NCBI GenBank assembly: GCA_003971905.1
Contig: RSEE01000087.1
Location: 1-64,000, forward strand
Origin: Moniliella sp. 'wahieum'
Lineage: Eukaryota; Basidiomycota; Moniliellomycetes; Moniliellales; Moniliellaceae
Reading direction: 5' to 3'
DNA length: 64,000 nucleotides
Shown here: positions 21,469-32,500 of the stretch, piece after piece
How positions within the stretch are numbered: the stretch's first letter is position 1
Layout: the number at the start of each line of letters is the position of its first letter
Made by a program: the position numbers and the translations under genes
The notes under the pieces: generated by a model
What the model saw: only the letters and a program-made list of their open reading frames with translations
Databases searched by the model: none
Told to the model about the DNA's origin: nothing

Positions 21469-24291
21469 CTATCGCATTGCCACGCCATCGCCATCGCCAT
21501 CGCCATTGGGATCGCCATTGGGATCGGGCGGGAGGACATGGAAAGTGGGGCTGGTGCCGGTGAAGCGGGTCAACTCGCCGGACCAGGCCTTGGCCGCGCC
21601 AAAGTACACGATGCGGTACACGCCAGGCGCCGTGTGGGGCTCAATCGCCCACGCAATGCTCACCTGGCTCGTCCCGCCCACCAAGCTCGTCGGCGTCCAG
21701 CGCATCGTCGTCGTGTGGTGCGCATCTGTCCGTACCGTCCGCCACGTCCCGCCCATGTCCACGTCCACGTCCACGTCCATGCCCGCCGCCGCGTTCACGT
21801 CACGCCCGCCGCCGCGTCCACGTCCGACGAGACAAGGCTGCACCACAAAGTGGCTCTCGCCAGCCGCACATCGTTCCGCGGGTTGGCCGCGACAAAGGAG
21901 ACGGTGACGTTGCTGGAGCTGGCATGTGCGCCGACGGGCGCCAAGCCGGGCGCGGTGGTGGGCGGGACGCGGTAAGTGGTCTGTGGCGCATGGAGCAGTT
22001 GACCAAAATGTTTTCCGCGTCCAGGACGGTCGATCACCACTCCCGGTACCAGCTCTGGCGCGCGACCCACGTTGGTCGGCACAACGTCCCCTTGGCGGTG
22101 GCGGCGCGCCCTCCCGCAGCGCAGGCACCAGCACCCGCGCATAAATGTCTGTCAACGCAGTTAATGTCCACGGCCCAAATACTGTTGCTCCACCTTCGTA
22201 CCGCTGCACCGCGTACTCCTCCTCGGTCGTGATGTAGTGCGCGTACGTGTTGCCCGGGCCGGTGAGCAGCACCAGTGGCTCGCGCCGCCACCATCACCGT
22301 CAAACCCGGGCAGGTGCGCGCGGATCGAAGCGCGCACAGCCGCCTTGAGCCCCCCAGCCATCGTCGTCTCCCCCGGCACGACCAGGACGAACAAGTTGCC
22401 CGTCTGGAAGAGCTGGGTCTCGACTGCCGATGGGCTCCAGGCGTAGGGCCAGGTCAAGACGCCCGTGTCGAGCAGGATGGCCTTGGGCTCGTGCGCGGCC
22501 TGTTGCGCGGCCGACGGCTCGTGCACCACCGGTCGCAGGAACCGCCATAGAGGGTTGGTCCAGTCGCCCACAGTGTGGCCTTGGTGAAAGTCGAACTGCC
22601 CGGGCCCATCGTCGTGCCACCAGCAAAGGCGAACCCGAGCGACGCTGGGCGGGTCGAGACGCGCGTGCCGTTGGGTAAGGTAACGGTATAGTTGCTCAGG
22701 TCGACGGTCCACTTGACCACGCGCGTTGCGCCCGCTACGCGTGTAAAGTTGGATGCGGGCAAAGCCAACAGCTTCAGAGCCGTATCCGCTTGCTTGGCCC
22801 CAATCAGCTCGTTCGACCGCCAATCGTACCCGCCCGTCGGGGCCATCTGTCTTGGCCTCGTCCCGTGCCCGGGCCCGCGCGAGTGACAGGTGGTGGTCGT
22901 GTTGCGCTGCAGCAGGCCGAAGAGAAAGGGTACGCGGCACGTGGACGTGCGCGCATCGCACGGCTGGTTGCTGCCTTCGCAAAACGATCCGAGGTGTGGG
23001 CGACGTGTCGCCGACGGACGCCTGGGCAAAGCCGGCGATAAATGCGATGGTACCGGGAGCTTGGTCCAGCGCGTCCGACGCAGCTCTGACGGGCTACGAC
23101 CCCGAGCAAGCGCTTGCTTCTCAGCTTGCTTCTGCTCGACGAGAAACGCTGCAAGGCCCTTGTTGTCCGACGAGGTCAAGGTGTTGTTCGGCTTGAGCGA
23201 CGTACCATGCACAGCATACCAACTCACAAACCCACGCACTGCCCCGTCCGTGTCCCGGAACCGCACCAGCGCAAATCATCGTCCTGCTCACTGTCCCAGT
23301 ACGCCCGCTCCGCCTCGGGGTTCGCCGCGTACGCCAGAGGCGACCGGTTGACGTGCGCATCAGCCAGCGTCGTGTTGGCAAAGTCGAGCTGGAGCGCACG
23401 AGCGCAGCGCTCGCGGCCGCGGCATGGCTGTCCGAACGGGCTGCTGGTGCGCTCAACCAAGTCGACGACCGTCGCGCGACGCTGCTCAAGTCGTGGTGCG
23501 CACGCAGCACCGCGCGGTAACACCCTCGACAATCGCATCCACCGTTTGCCGACTGATGCCCAGGTTGGTCACGGTGGGAAGGAGCGTGTTGTGGTAGCCG
23601 GCCATGCCGGCGTGGTTGTGGGTCCCGACCAGCGCTACGTTTCGCTCGCCGTACAGCCGGGGTAGGCGCTGCGCAGCCGGTGAACCAGCGCACGCCGGAC
23701 CGCCGTATCGCCCATGCACAGGTCGGCGTTCACCAGCACCCACCGGTCCGGCGCCGTCGACTGGGTCCAGCCCGCCCGGGTCGGCGAGCGGGTCGGCAGT
23801 GGCATTGCCGGTGGCGGTGGCAGTGGTGATGGTGGTGGTGGTGGCAATGGCGCGGCGTTCACCGGCCCCGAGGGCAGAGCCAACGATAAATGCGCGCGCC
23901 CAAGTGCGCATGTGGATGCCCTGGTTGAACTGCTCCATCGTCGCATAGCCCATCATGTTGGTCTGCACGATCGGGCCGGTAATGTCGTCGATGCCGAGGC
24001 CAAAGACGGTGTGATGGGCGGCACGACGCAGTGCGTCGGGCGGGTAACTCGGTAGTTTTCTGGCTTGCTCGTCGCGAGCCGCGGGAACCCCGTTGAGGAT
24101 ACCTCCAGCCCCACGTACGGCAGCGGGGGGTACCGGTTCCCGCGCGGACGCAGCACTGGTGGGATCCACCGGTCCACCCGCCCTGCCAGCACCGCAGGCA
24201 CCGCAGGCACACGCGCCACCACAGCAAGCACCACAGCCACCAGCGCCACCAGCACCGCGCTCAGCAGCATCGCCCCGCGCGCCCCGCGCAT
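21469..24291 (-). CDS. Neutral/alkaline ceramidase (N-acylsphingosine amidohydrolase), secretory; frames broken
   Basis: Hydrolyses ceramide to sphingosine and fatty acid. The N-terminus (MRGARGAMLLSAVLVALVAV..., start 24291) is a signal anchor. Then come GLGIDDITGPIVQTNMMGYA, GIHMRTWARAFIV, VNADLCMGDTAVRRALVHRL and VALVGTHNHAGMAGYHNTLL (the zinc-binding GTHxH block). Next are HVNRSPLAYAANPEAERAYW, GFVSWYAVHGTSLKPNNTLT with SSDNKG, AGFAQASVGDTSP (the conserved GDxSPN loop with its nucleophilic Ser) and KAILLDTGVLTWPYAWSPS. NTYAHYITTEEEYAVQRYEG ends the catalytic domain. The Ig-like C-domain holds FVAANPRNDVRL and PGVYRIVYFGAAK. All blocks are in family order but in alternating frames, so the enzyme is complete and only the reading frame is damaged. 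A low-complexity insert (about 23780-23870) is unusual. Confidence 0.93.
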
Positions 24292-25497
24292 CGCGAGCGA
24301 CGCATGGGTGGGGAAGGGGAAGGGGAGGGAAGGAAAGGGAAGGGGAAGGGGAAGGGGAAGGGGAAGGGGTGAGGAGGAGAGAGAAGGAGGCACGCAGTGG
24401 CAGGCGCAATGCCGATGGCGGCGGTGCGCTGAGTAACCAAATTCCAACCCAACACGCAACGCAACTCAGCTGAGCTCAGGACTCAGGATCAGTCAGCTTC
24501 CGCGCCGCACGCCTCAGCCGTCGGTTTGCGTCAGAGCACTGCTAACCACGTGATGGCCACCATCTCCACCACCCACCACCACCACCTCCTCCTCCTCCAC
24601 CACGAGTACCAGCAGCACCACCACCACCACGGCCTGCGTCCCGGCCACGGTGGCTAGCCGATGGGCAGGGGCGCAGGGGCGCATGCATGGCGCCAGCCAA
24701 GGCACGCTGGCATGTGCCCGCCCCGCTCGGTTGGCCAAATGGGACGAGGTGCTGCGGGGGTGCGCCCTACGCACTGCCTACGAGAGATGGGCGTTGGTTC
24801 GCTAGCTACCACAACATGCGATTACGATGGCCATGGACACGGACGTAGGCATGGTGCCTGCTCCCTCTTCGTGCCGTCGGGACGATGCTTGTCATGTCCC
24901 CACCCACACCCAGGGTGCTACCCATGCTCATGCTCACGCTAGCGCCTCCACCCAGACTAGCCCAGCTCACCACCCCGCCCAAACCCCTCGCACGGAGTCG
25001 CAGTCGCGGTCGCAGCCACGTCCCTCTGGCTCACCGCGCACAAGTACATGATGCGTCTCTTGTGGCGGTTGTGGGTATGTGGGTGTGCGGCTGGCATGAC
25101 GGCTGGACAAAGGACTGGGAGACCGGGATTGGGAGTGGAGTGGGATTGAGCGACGGAGCGCCAGCAGCTGCTCCGCCGCGGATGGGCGTCGGGGCGGGCT
25201 GTCGGCGGTGCGGTGCCCATGCCCATACTGGTGAGGGCAAACGGATGGGGATGGTGTGGGGTGACATGGAGGATAAGTATCTTCGACCAGGTGGCGATGA
25301 GGTCGCAAGTCGCAAGTCGGAGGCCGGAGGTGGTGGTCTGGCGAAATGGTCAGACGACGCGGAGGGTGAGAGTGTGGATGTGGGTGGGGTGTAGGTGTGG
25401 GTGTGGTGGAGCGGGCGGGGCAGGCAAGAGTCTCGGGCCCGATCCACCCACGCGCACGCAGCACCGTTCGCACCCACACTCGGCGTCCACCGTAGCG
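24292..25497. other. Intergenic region upstream of the ceramidase gene
   Basis: Begins with a GGGGAAGGGGAAGG purine tract (24305-24385) just upstream of the ceramidase start, probably part of its 5' leader or promoter. A CACCACCTCCTCCTCCTCC tract lies at 24570-24630. ORFs on both strands from 24660 to 25480 overlap each other and show no domain. Confidence 0.5.
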
Positions 25498-26411
25498 TCA
25501 GATGGATGCGCCGGGAGAAACGCTTCCGTCGGTCCACTTGAACGCCTCCACGGCCAGCGAAGGTGGTGCAACAGTTGGTGCGGGGATCGCGTGGTCAGCA
25601 GCCTCGCCATCTTCCCTACCGCCCTCGCCCTCACCTTCACCATCCGCGGCGGGATTACCATCACCATCACCATCACGCGGACGGAGCACGTCGGACAGCA
25701 GTCGTAGTACCCGCTCTGCTCGAGCGCGCGCGCGCACAGCATGCGCTCCGTGCGTTAGGACGGCCGCAACGTTGGCGCGGTATGATCCCCAGTGGCGGCC
25801 GAGCTGGATACAGTGGTAGTACGACCAGCCTCGGCGGGGAAAGGTGAGAGGGTAAAAGTCGAGGGAGCCGCCAGAGGCCGTACTTGTGGCCGGACGAGTG
25901 GTAGACGCGACGCGCGCCACGCCAAAGTCCCACACCCAGTCGGGCGGGAAAGAAAGGGCAACACCAACCCGCCCGACATGGCATCGACGTGGAGATGGGA
26001 GTATCGATCCCGTCCCCGCCTCCAGCTCTTTCGTCACCGCGCACGCGTCTCGGCCACCGGCTCAATCGCCCCCGGTGCACGTCACCGCAATCACGTACAC
26101 GGCCATCGTATCGCATCCGCCATCGCCAGGCCTGGGCCGGGTCGAAATCTCGGAGATGATGTTATACTTCTTTCCACCCAGCGCTTCTGATCGGCACACG
26201 AGACGCGACTCCATGTCCAAGTACTTGCCTGCCTTTTGCCGCCTCGACGCACATGTCCCGTGTTGGCCCCGACGAGCACGTTGGGCTTGTCGGGTGACGA
26301 GCCCGTCGTCGCTGTGCCCAGCGCACGCTCTTGGTTCTCGTCTGCCCGCACGGTCTTTGGCGCATGCCACACATCCACAGCCATCCACACACACCTCCCA
26401 TGGATCGTCAC
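25498..26411 (-). CDS. Unrecognised protein, probably one gene with frame breaks
   Basis: Several minus-strand segments look protein-like although no family is recognised: VDVWHAPKTVRADENQERAL (about 26370-26310), GKYLDMESRLVCRSEALGGK followed by KYNIISEISTRPRPGDGG (about 26230-26110), AVYVIAVTCTG, FPPDWVWDFGVARV, and near the end DFYPLTFPRRGWSYYHCIQL and GRHWGSYRANVAAVLTHGAH. They lie in more than one frame. The last segment is followed by a Gly/Asp/Glu-rich linker (VLRPRDGDGDGNPAADGEGE...) and a short C-terminus. The boundaries are the outer limits of these segments. Confidence 0.4.
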
Positions 26412-26679
26412 TAGTCACTAGTCACTGTCGACGCATCTGTTGCCACGTCACCCACCGGCCTTGCCTGATTCGTAGAGGTGAAAGCTAGACCCTAGAGTTG
26501 CCGCGCGCAGGCCAGCAGGCCACGTGTACATTCCTGTCCCACTGCTTGCTCTGTCCTCTTCGCCACCACCTCTCCTCCCCCTTCCCCTTCTTCTCGCTCA
26601 CCTCGTTACTTGATTACTACTCGCTGATCGTCTGCGGTTTAGAGACTAGGTGTCTCCAGGTCAGAGCCTTCACGCGTCG

Positions 26680-27466
26680 CTACACATCCTCGTCGGCATC
26701 GGCCAAGTCCAAGTTGAGATTGTAGTGGTCCAGCCAATAATGCATCCACCAGTGACACAGTTCAGCACACCCACTGCACGTATGCGCATCGCCAAAGGGT
26801 AAAAAGAGAGAGTCAGTATGGGGTTTGTCGCGTCAGTCGTGCCCTCTTCACTTGAGCGTCGTATGCCTGCAAGCCCACCCATGCTTCTCCTCTGTCCATA
26901 CCCCAGCCCACAAAAACCAACAAAAAAAAACGTACCCGGACCAGACGAAAGCCCTCGTTCAAGTCGATCGAGACAAACTGACGAGACTAAGTTGAGACCA
27001 AATTGACCGACGGCTTGCCATCCAGTCGGTGCCAACTCGGATCACTCTCTAGCACTCGCACGTCGTGCGCATCGTGCGACGCCACACCCTGCACGGGACT
27101 CGAGTTGTGCCGCACCACCCACGCCGCACCGTACCGCCCGCCCAACGGCGTCTGTATAAGCCCCCTCGTCACTTGCGCCCGCGTCCGTCACGGCCAGTCC
27201 GTGGTCCACCACCGCGAGCAGCACTTCAACTCGTCCACGTCCACGTCCACGTCCACGTCACGTGTCGTGCAAGACCCACGGTCGTGGTGGTTGTGGGTGG
27301 GGGGGGGTTCGAAGGGAGGAGCTGGGATGCTGGGCTCGGACGGGAAAAGGGGCTGAGGGGGCGACTTAAATGTTGGTTGAGTGAGAATACTATATCGCAT
27401 CCGATACTCGTCTCCCCTCAGTCGATGGGCGTAGCTCTGTGCGGCTGGGTCCGACATGACGTCCAT
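26680..27466 (-). CDS. Unrecognised protein with one intron
   Basis: Begins MDVMSDPAAQSYAHRLRGDE then YRMRYSILTQPTFK (start 27466 or 27457), runs through a Pro/Asp-rich linker, and continues YGAAWVVRHNSSPVQGVASH, DAHDVRVLESDPSWHRLDGK, SIDLNEGFRLVR up to a GTACGT donor at 26935. After an AG acceptor at 26774 the frame GCAELCHWWMHYWLDHYNLN, LDLADADEDV reaches a stop at 26680. The phases of the two exons do not match without one extra base, consistent with the indels elsewhere. The family is unknown. Confidence 0.45.
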
Positions 27467-29525
27467 GCGGGGCAGAGGCTGGAGATGGCGAGCAGGCCAA
27501 CCCCCCCAGCGATGCAGGATTGCCCCACAGGACTCTTCAGCCATCGCCGCTCATGCTCTCCCTGATCCGCCGCCGCTAGAATCTGTCTCTCGCCCGGCAC
27601 CCACCTTCCTAACCCTCTCCACGGCAGCCCCCTGAATGCGGCGAGGAGCAGACAACAGAGGAGCGGTACCGGTCGACCCAGCCACACATCCAACAGCAAA
27701 GACAAAAGCAAAAGCACAACCCCAAACCCAACATGGCGTTCCCACTCACTCTGCCCGCTCACCAGCACAGCAAGACGAGCGCAGAGGGCAGAGGGCAGAG
27801 GGCAGGGAAGGCAGAGTAGCACACCTGCTGAGCCCCTTTAACCCCACAACCATCCCTCGCTCTCTCCCGACCGCTTCCTCTCACTGTCGGCCACCACCCC
27901 GTCCCACCCAAAACAGGGGCACATTCGCCCCCCCCCCCCTCCCGACGGCACAATGCCTCCTGCGACTCCCCGTCCCCGCCTCTCCCTTCCTCGCCTCGTT
28001 GTGGCCATAACATCCTCCTCGTGTCACAAACGCAGGTCTCGGCCGCAGTCGGCCATTCCAGACCGCGACATCTTTTTGACGAGGAAGGATCGGAATGAGG
28101 ATGGAAGGGATATAGCCGCCCATCGATCCTTGCAGAAGTTAGCGGCAGGTCCGATTGGGGTGCCATCCACTGAGTGCAATGAGTTGGGGCAGAGTATGCT
28201 CAATGCGACGCCGCTGAGCTGTGGCCCATCAGGTGGGGAGAGGGGGTAAGCTAGGTTATACACATTCGTGCCTTCCAAAGCTGGATACTCATCTTTCGCG
28301 GTGTAGTGCCATGCGTGCTAAAGTCACACCGCCCGAGACGTCACCCAATCTTTGCTCCTCAGTGCATCCACCAAGATCCGGATCGTATGTCCAGGAGAGG
28401 GACAAGCTGCCCATCAGGGGTCCCTTAACGGTTCGTTCCTTGGGCGGTTTTGGCTGTTGAGATGGTCGAGCGCACGAGCAGCATCAACCTCGTCATATCC
28501 GCAGCCCATCCCCCATAGACCAAGAGAAGACATAGGCTCCCCCAACACGCTTGCCACTCCGTCTTTGCTCGTGTGCTCGTGACAGGAGTAAGGAGGGTCA
28601 TGCGAATCAGAAGAGGCATTGTCAACACTCGCAGTCCCACCCCCCAACGATCCATAACTCGCAGGCTATAGATGCTACGATAGACGGAACAGAAGACGCA
28701 CACGTACCATCCTCCGTCCGTCTGTCGGTTGATTCATCCGCGCTTTGCATCGCATCTGGAGAGAAGGCCATGGCATCATATGGTGCACTGCAGTCACACA
28801 ACGGCAACACCACAATCTCAACCCTCCTCGCCCACCTCTCCCGCCTGCTTTGACGAACACATGAGGCTGTGGGTGGTAAGCGGTGGGGTGTCAACAACCT
28901 AGCTCTACAGTACTATAGGATTGCATAAATCATTTCCTACTATCGTGCGTAACCCCCGGCTCCTTCTGTTTCCTTCTCACGACAACCTTCAGTCCTTCAC
29001 GTATCTCCAGTAGGGTCCAGGGATAGGCTGGTTGTATGATCATTGCCGCAGCTCACGGCCAGACTCGCCTTTTCTGCCATTAGTATGCCTGCCTTCCAGT
29101 CGCGGTCAAGAGGTCCATTCCGCGTCCGCGGAGGGAGAGGCCCCAAGGTTGCACCGTGGTGGGTTAAGGGACCGTCGCACCTCAATCCACATGGCTATCA
29201 ACCCCGGGTAGGACCGAATACAGTCGAGCGGTGAGGGAGGAAGGAAGGTCGTGTGCTCACAAGCGTTGCGACGTAGAGAGCGATGTTTTATGGAGGGGGG
29301 TGGGGGCGCCCCGTCGGGCTCACCTTGCTCTATATTTTCTGCTGGATAGTCTGCCTGGCCCCTTAACCCGCGTTGCAGAAATGGAGCTGCACGATGAAAT
29401 GATACGTGTTCCGCTCCACTCTTTCGAAGCCAAAAGTAGAGAGGACGGCGACAGATGGAGTAGATACAGACGACGGGCTCCTCTCGCTTTCATTTACTAG
29501 TCACTGGTATGAAAGTTAAGTTTTG
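27467..29525. other. Intergenic, no gene recognised
   Basis: Transition from gene-dense GC-rich DNA into the AT-shifted island. Contains GGCAGAGGGCAGAGGGCAG (27785-27803) and a C10 run (27931-27940). ORFs up to about 130 codons overlap on both strands and show no domain. Confidence 0.5.
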
Positions 29526-29575
29526 TTCGTTCGAAGTCGCCGCGCAGGGGGTGAGGGAGGGCGACTTCGAACGAA
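29526..29575. repeat. Perfect 16-bp inverted repeat with 18-nt loop
   Basis: TTCGTTCGAAGTCGCC (29526-29541) is exactly reverse-complemented at 29560-29575. The loop is G-rich. It is not followed by a T tract. Confidence 0.9.
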
Positions 29576-32500
29576 GCGCGGGATACCTGCCCCCCGTCAT
29601 CCTCTTTCCACCGCCAGCGTGTGTCAATGGAAGTGAGACGAGATAGCGATAGGCCTCAGGGAATCGAAGGATGCATGCGGTGGTGAAGGGGAAAGCGATG
29701 GAGAATCAGTACGACAAGTGTATTTTGTTTGTTTCTATAAATCTGTGCGTCGTGTTATCGGTGCCGCCCCATAAACGAGGCCTTCATCTTGCGATACCAC
29801 AGTTAGACTCGAGCATGTGCTGGCTCTACAGAATGAACTAGAATCGTAGGGAAGCTCATGCTATATCTGACGTATCTCTATTTCTCGCTGCCTCGTGCAC
29901 TCTGTCTGCGGAAGAACTGCCCAGGCATTGAAAGGTCGTCTTCTTATCGAATCAGAATCGCGCGCCGTTGTCATACACAGTGAAGCCAAAGATACCTGCA
30001 CAAAATAGGGGGTTCAATGAGGGTACAAAAAAAACCTGAACAATATGGACGTTCGGTTAAGTAGTCCCATTACTGCGTCTAACTGAGGATGAATGCAAAA
30101 AAGTCCTGGAACGCCTCTACATAGATTCTGAGCAAAGCGCGAATCAATACAAGAGAGAAGAAAAATATAAGATCCTGCTCAGTGGTGACTGCAGCGTCAC
30201 TGGTAGCAGGCATGTCTTCACTCGAGCACGTAATCCATCCACGCAACAGAACCAGGCGATACAAAAGGGGGATCATATTTTTTCTGGGATGCCCGTTTTT
30301 CCATGATGATGGGCGAGCAATTGTAAGAGTTGGAAGAACAGGCCCATAGCTGAACATACTTTTCACACATTTGCCCGTCGAGCCGGGAATCTACGTGGCG
30401 GTCTTGTCTACATTACATGAAGAACTGTCAACTGGTTTGGTTAGAGTCCATAATTGTCCTGGTGTAAAATACTACTATTGGGAGAGTGTCGGCCTCGCTA
30501 CTACCACAGGATGTGAGCACTGGGACGGATGTCAACAGAAAGAAGAGAATATACTAAGGGTTCACTCAATCGTTTACTACCCTTGTGAAGTGTGCGTCTA
30601 AAGCACCGGTAACTGCCACTGGATCGTTGGAGGACATAATGAGTTTGTGGCATACAGACGCCGTTTCTGATGACACATGTCCAGATACAGGTTTTGAATA
30701 AGTCAAGTCAACTGAGGGGCAGTGCAGCTGCTAGAAGGGAAATGACCTGTAAGATACGCTCCTCCATCGAAAAATAATCGAAGTGTTTAGCAACTACATT
30801 TTTAATTGGGCTCAATGCCCGTACAAGGTTTACGCAAGTTATATGGTACAACAAGAATTTTACTGACCCTGATCTTTCCTGATAAATGGAAACTAGCAGC
30901 AACCGAGACGGTATGCACGATGTACATGAGGATAGCGAAAAATAAAATAAATGGATTTGAGTCTTCTAGAGTGCGACCTGGATCTGATGTATCTCCTGCC
31001 TAATCGCCTTCAGGAAGGGTTGGGGCAAATAGGGGTCTGACCGCTGTCTTTAAACAACGCCTGGATTGGATGAGACAGGAAAGAGACGAACCAGATGGAG
31101 CGATACCCATCCTGTGAGGGGAACATTTCTGCCCGGGTAGGCGAGCGTCACAACTAACTGAAGGCTGAGCAAGGAATCTGGCCCTATCCTCCAACAGAGA
31201 GGCACGTTAAGTGGCGCTCGTCACTGCATAGTGCATCCTGGCCCAAATATCCAGAATTGCTACTAATTTACAATTGCTACTGCAAACTTCCACTCAGCTA
31301 CAACTCTGCCTATCTCTATAAATGTGAATTGCATAAAATTCATATCCATTCAGCGAACTTGCAACGGCAACACAAGGCCAAGATTACCTTACAATTTATA
31401 CCCACTGTGGGTGAGAGCGTGGACTTGGGTCTGTTTCGCCATATCCCGAAGAATTAGCTGTACTTACCAGAACCACTGATGAGAAACTCTTTCTAAGAGT
31501 GTAATCTTAATTTCTGTTTAACAAAAAGGAAAGGCAGGAGTATGTGACCGTACATCATCGCTCATTCCCAATGGGCGTCGGGAACATGTCAATGTATGGG
31601 CTTGGGCAGCGAGAATAACCATTCAGCTTTCAGCTCGTCTGAGCCATTTTGTGGTGTCCGTTCCCGTGTTCATCAATGATTGTTATCTTGGTATAGAAAG
31701 GGAGTTTGAAACCCCCCAACACTTGAGTGTACCTACTAAGGAATAAAGGCCTAGATGCAATAGCTCCCATATGGAACGGAGACCATAGTTCCCTTCCAGA
31801 CAAGGGGAAGAAACAATTATTTTGAGACGCCATCGCTGTCGCAACTTGCGCTGGCCTGAATCATGCAAGAAGCAAATCTTCGAGTGATGTGCGTTGCACA
31901 AGACCCCTTCTGTTCCGCGTCCAGTTAGGGTTTTCAAGTCGTAGAAGTTCAACGCTGGCAATTCGCGTTGAGTTGTGGCCACGACCGGCGTTTCCCGGAC
32001 GTTCACAGGTAGTCTGTCTCAATGTCCGAGCCAGTTGCAGTCGAACCAGTGGCAACTGCAAGCATGAGACCCTGATGTACTGTACGTTTCGCAATCATTT
32101 CCTGATTCCGGTTGTAATAGCGTTCGCGATTGTATGAAAAAGAGGGAGCAGATGGTTCCAATGAAGAAGTGATCTTACGCGGGGTACATAGTTGTTATTC
32201 GACTGTGAATCAGTGGTGTAATAAAACTTACCTGCAACCGCGTTGATGCGGCCTGACCCTAAGATTAATCCCATGCCAAAGGGGTTGTCCAAAGTGAAAA
32301 AAGATAGGTCCCATTGGATACGTGCCCGGACGGGACACATCAACGCGATTGCCGCCCTCTTATCTCCCCCACCGGTTTGCCAGATGCCGAGAGCCGCTCC
32401 GCATCCATTTTACGAGTCGCTCCTTCAGAGTTTGGTTTAGATAGCAAGCTCCATCCTCCAGCCAGTTGTTCCGGGAACTTTCTGGCATGGCTTTTTCCTG

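Noticed and set aside
24660..25480. Overlapping ORFs on both strands upstream of the ceramidase gene
   Set aside because: They are mutually overlapping, rich in Pro/His/Arg from GC-rich sequence, and show no motif.
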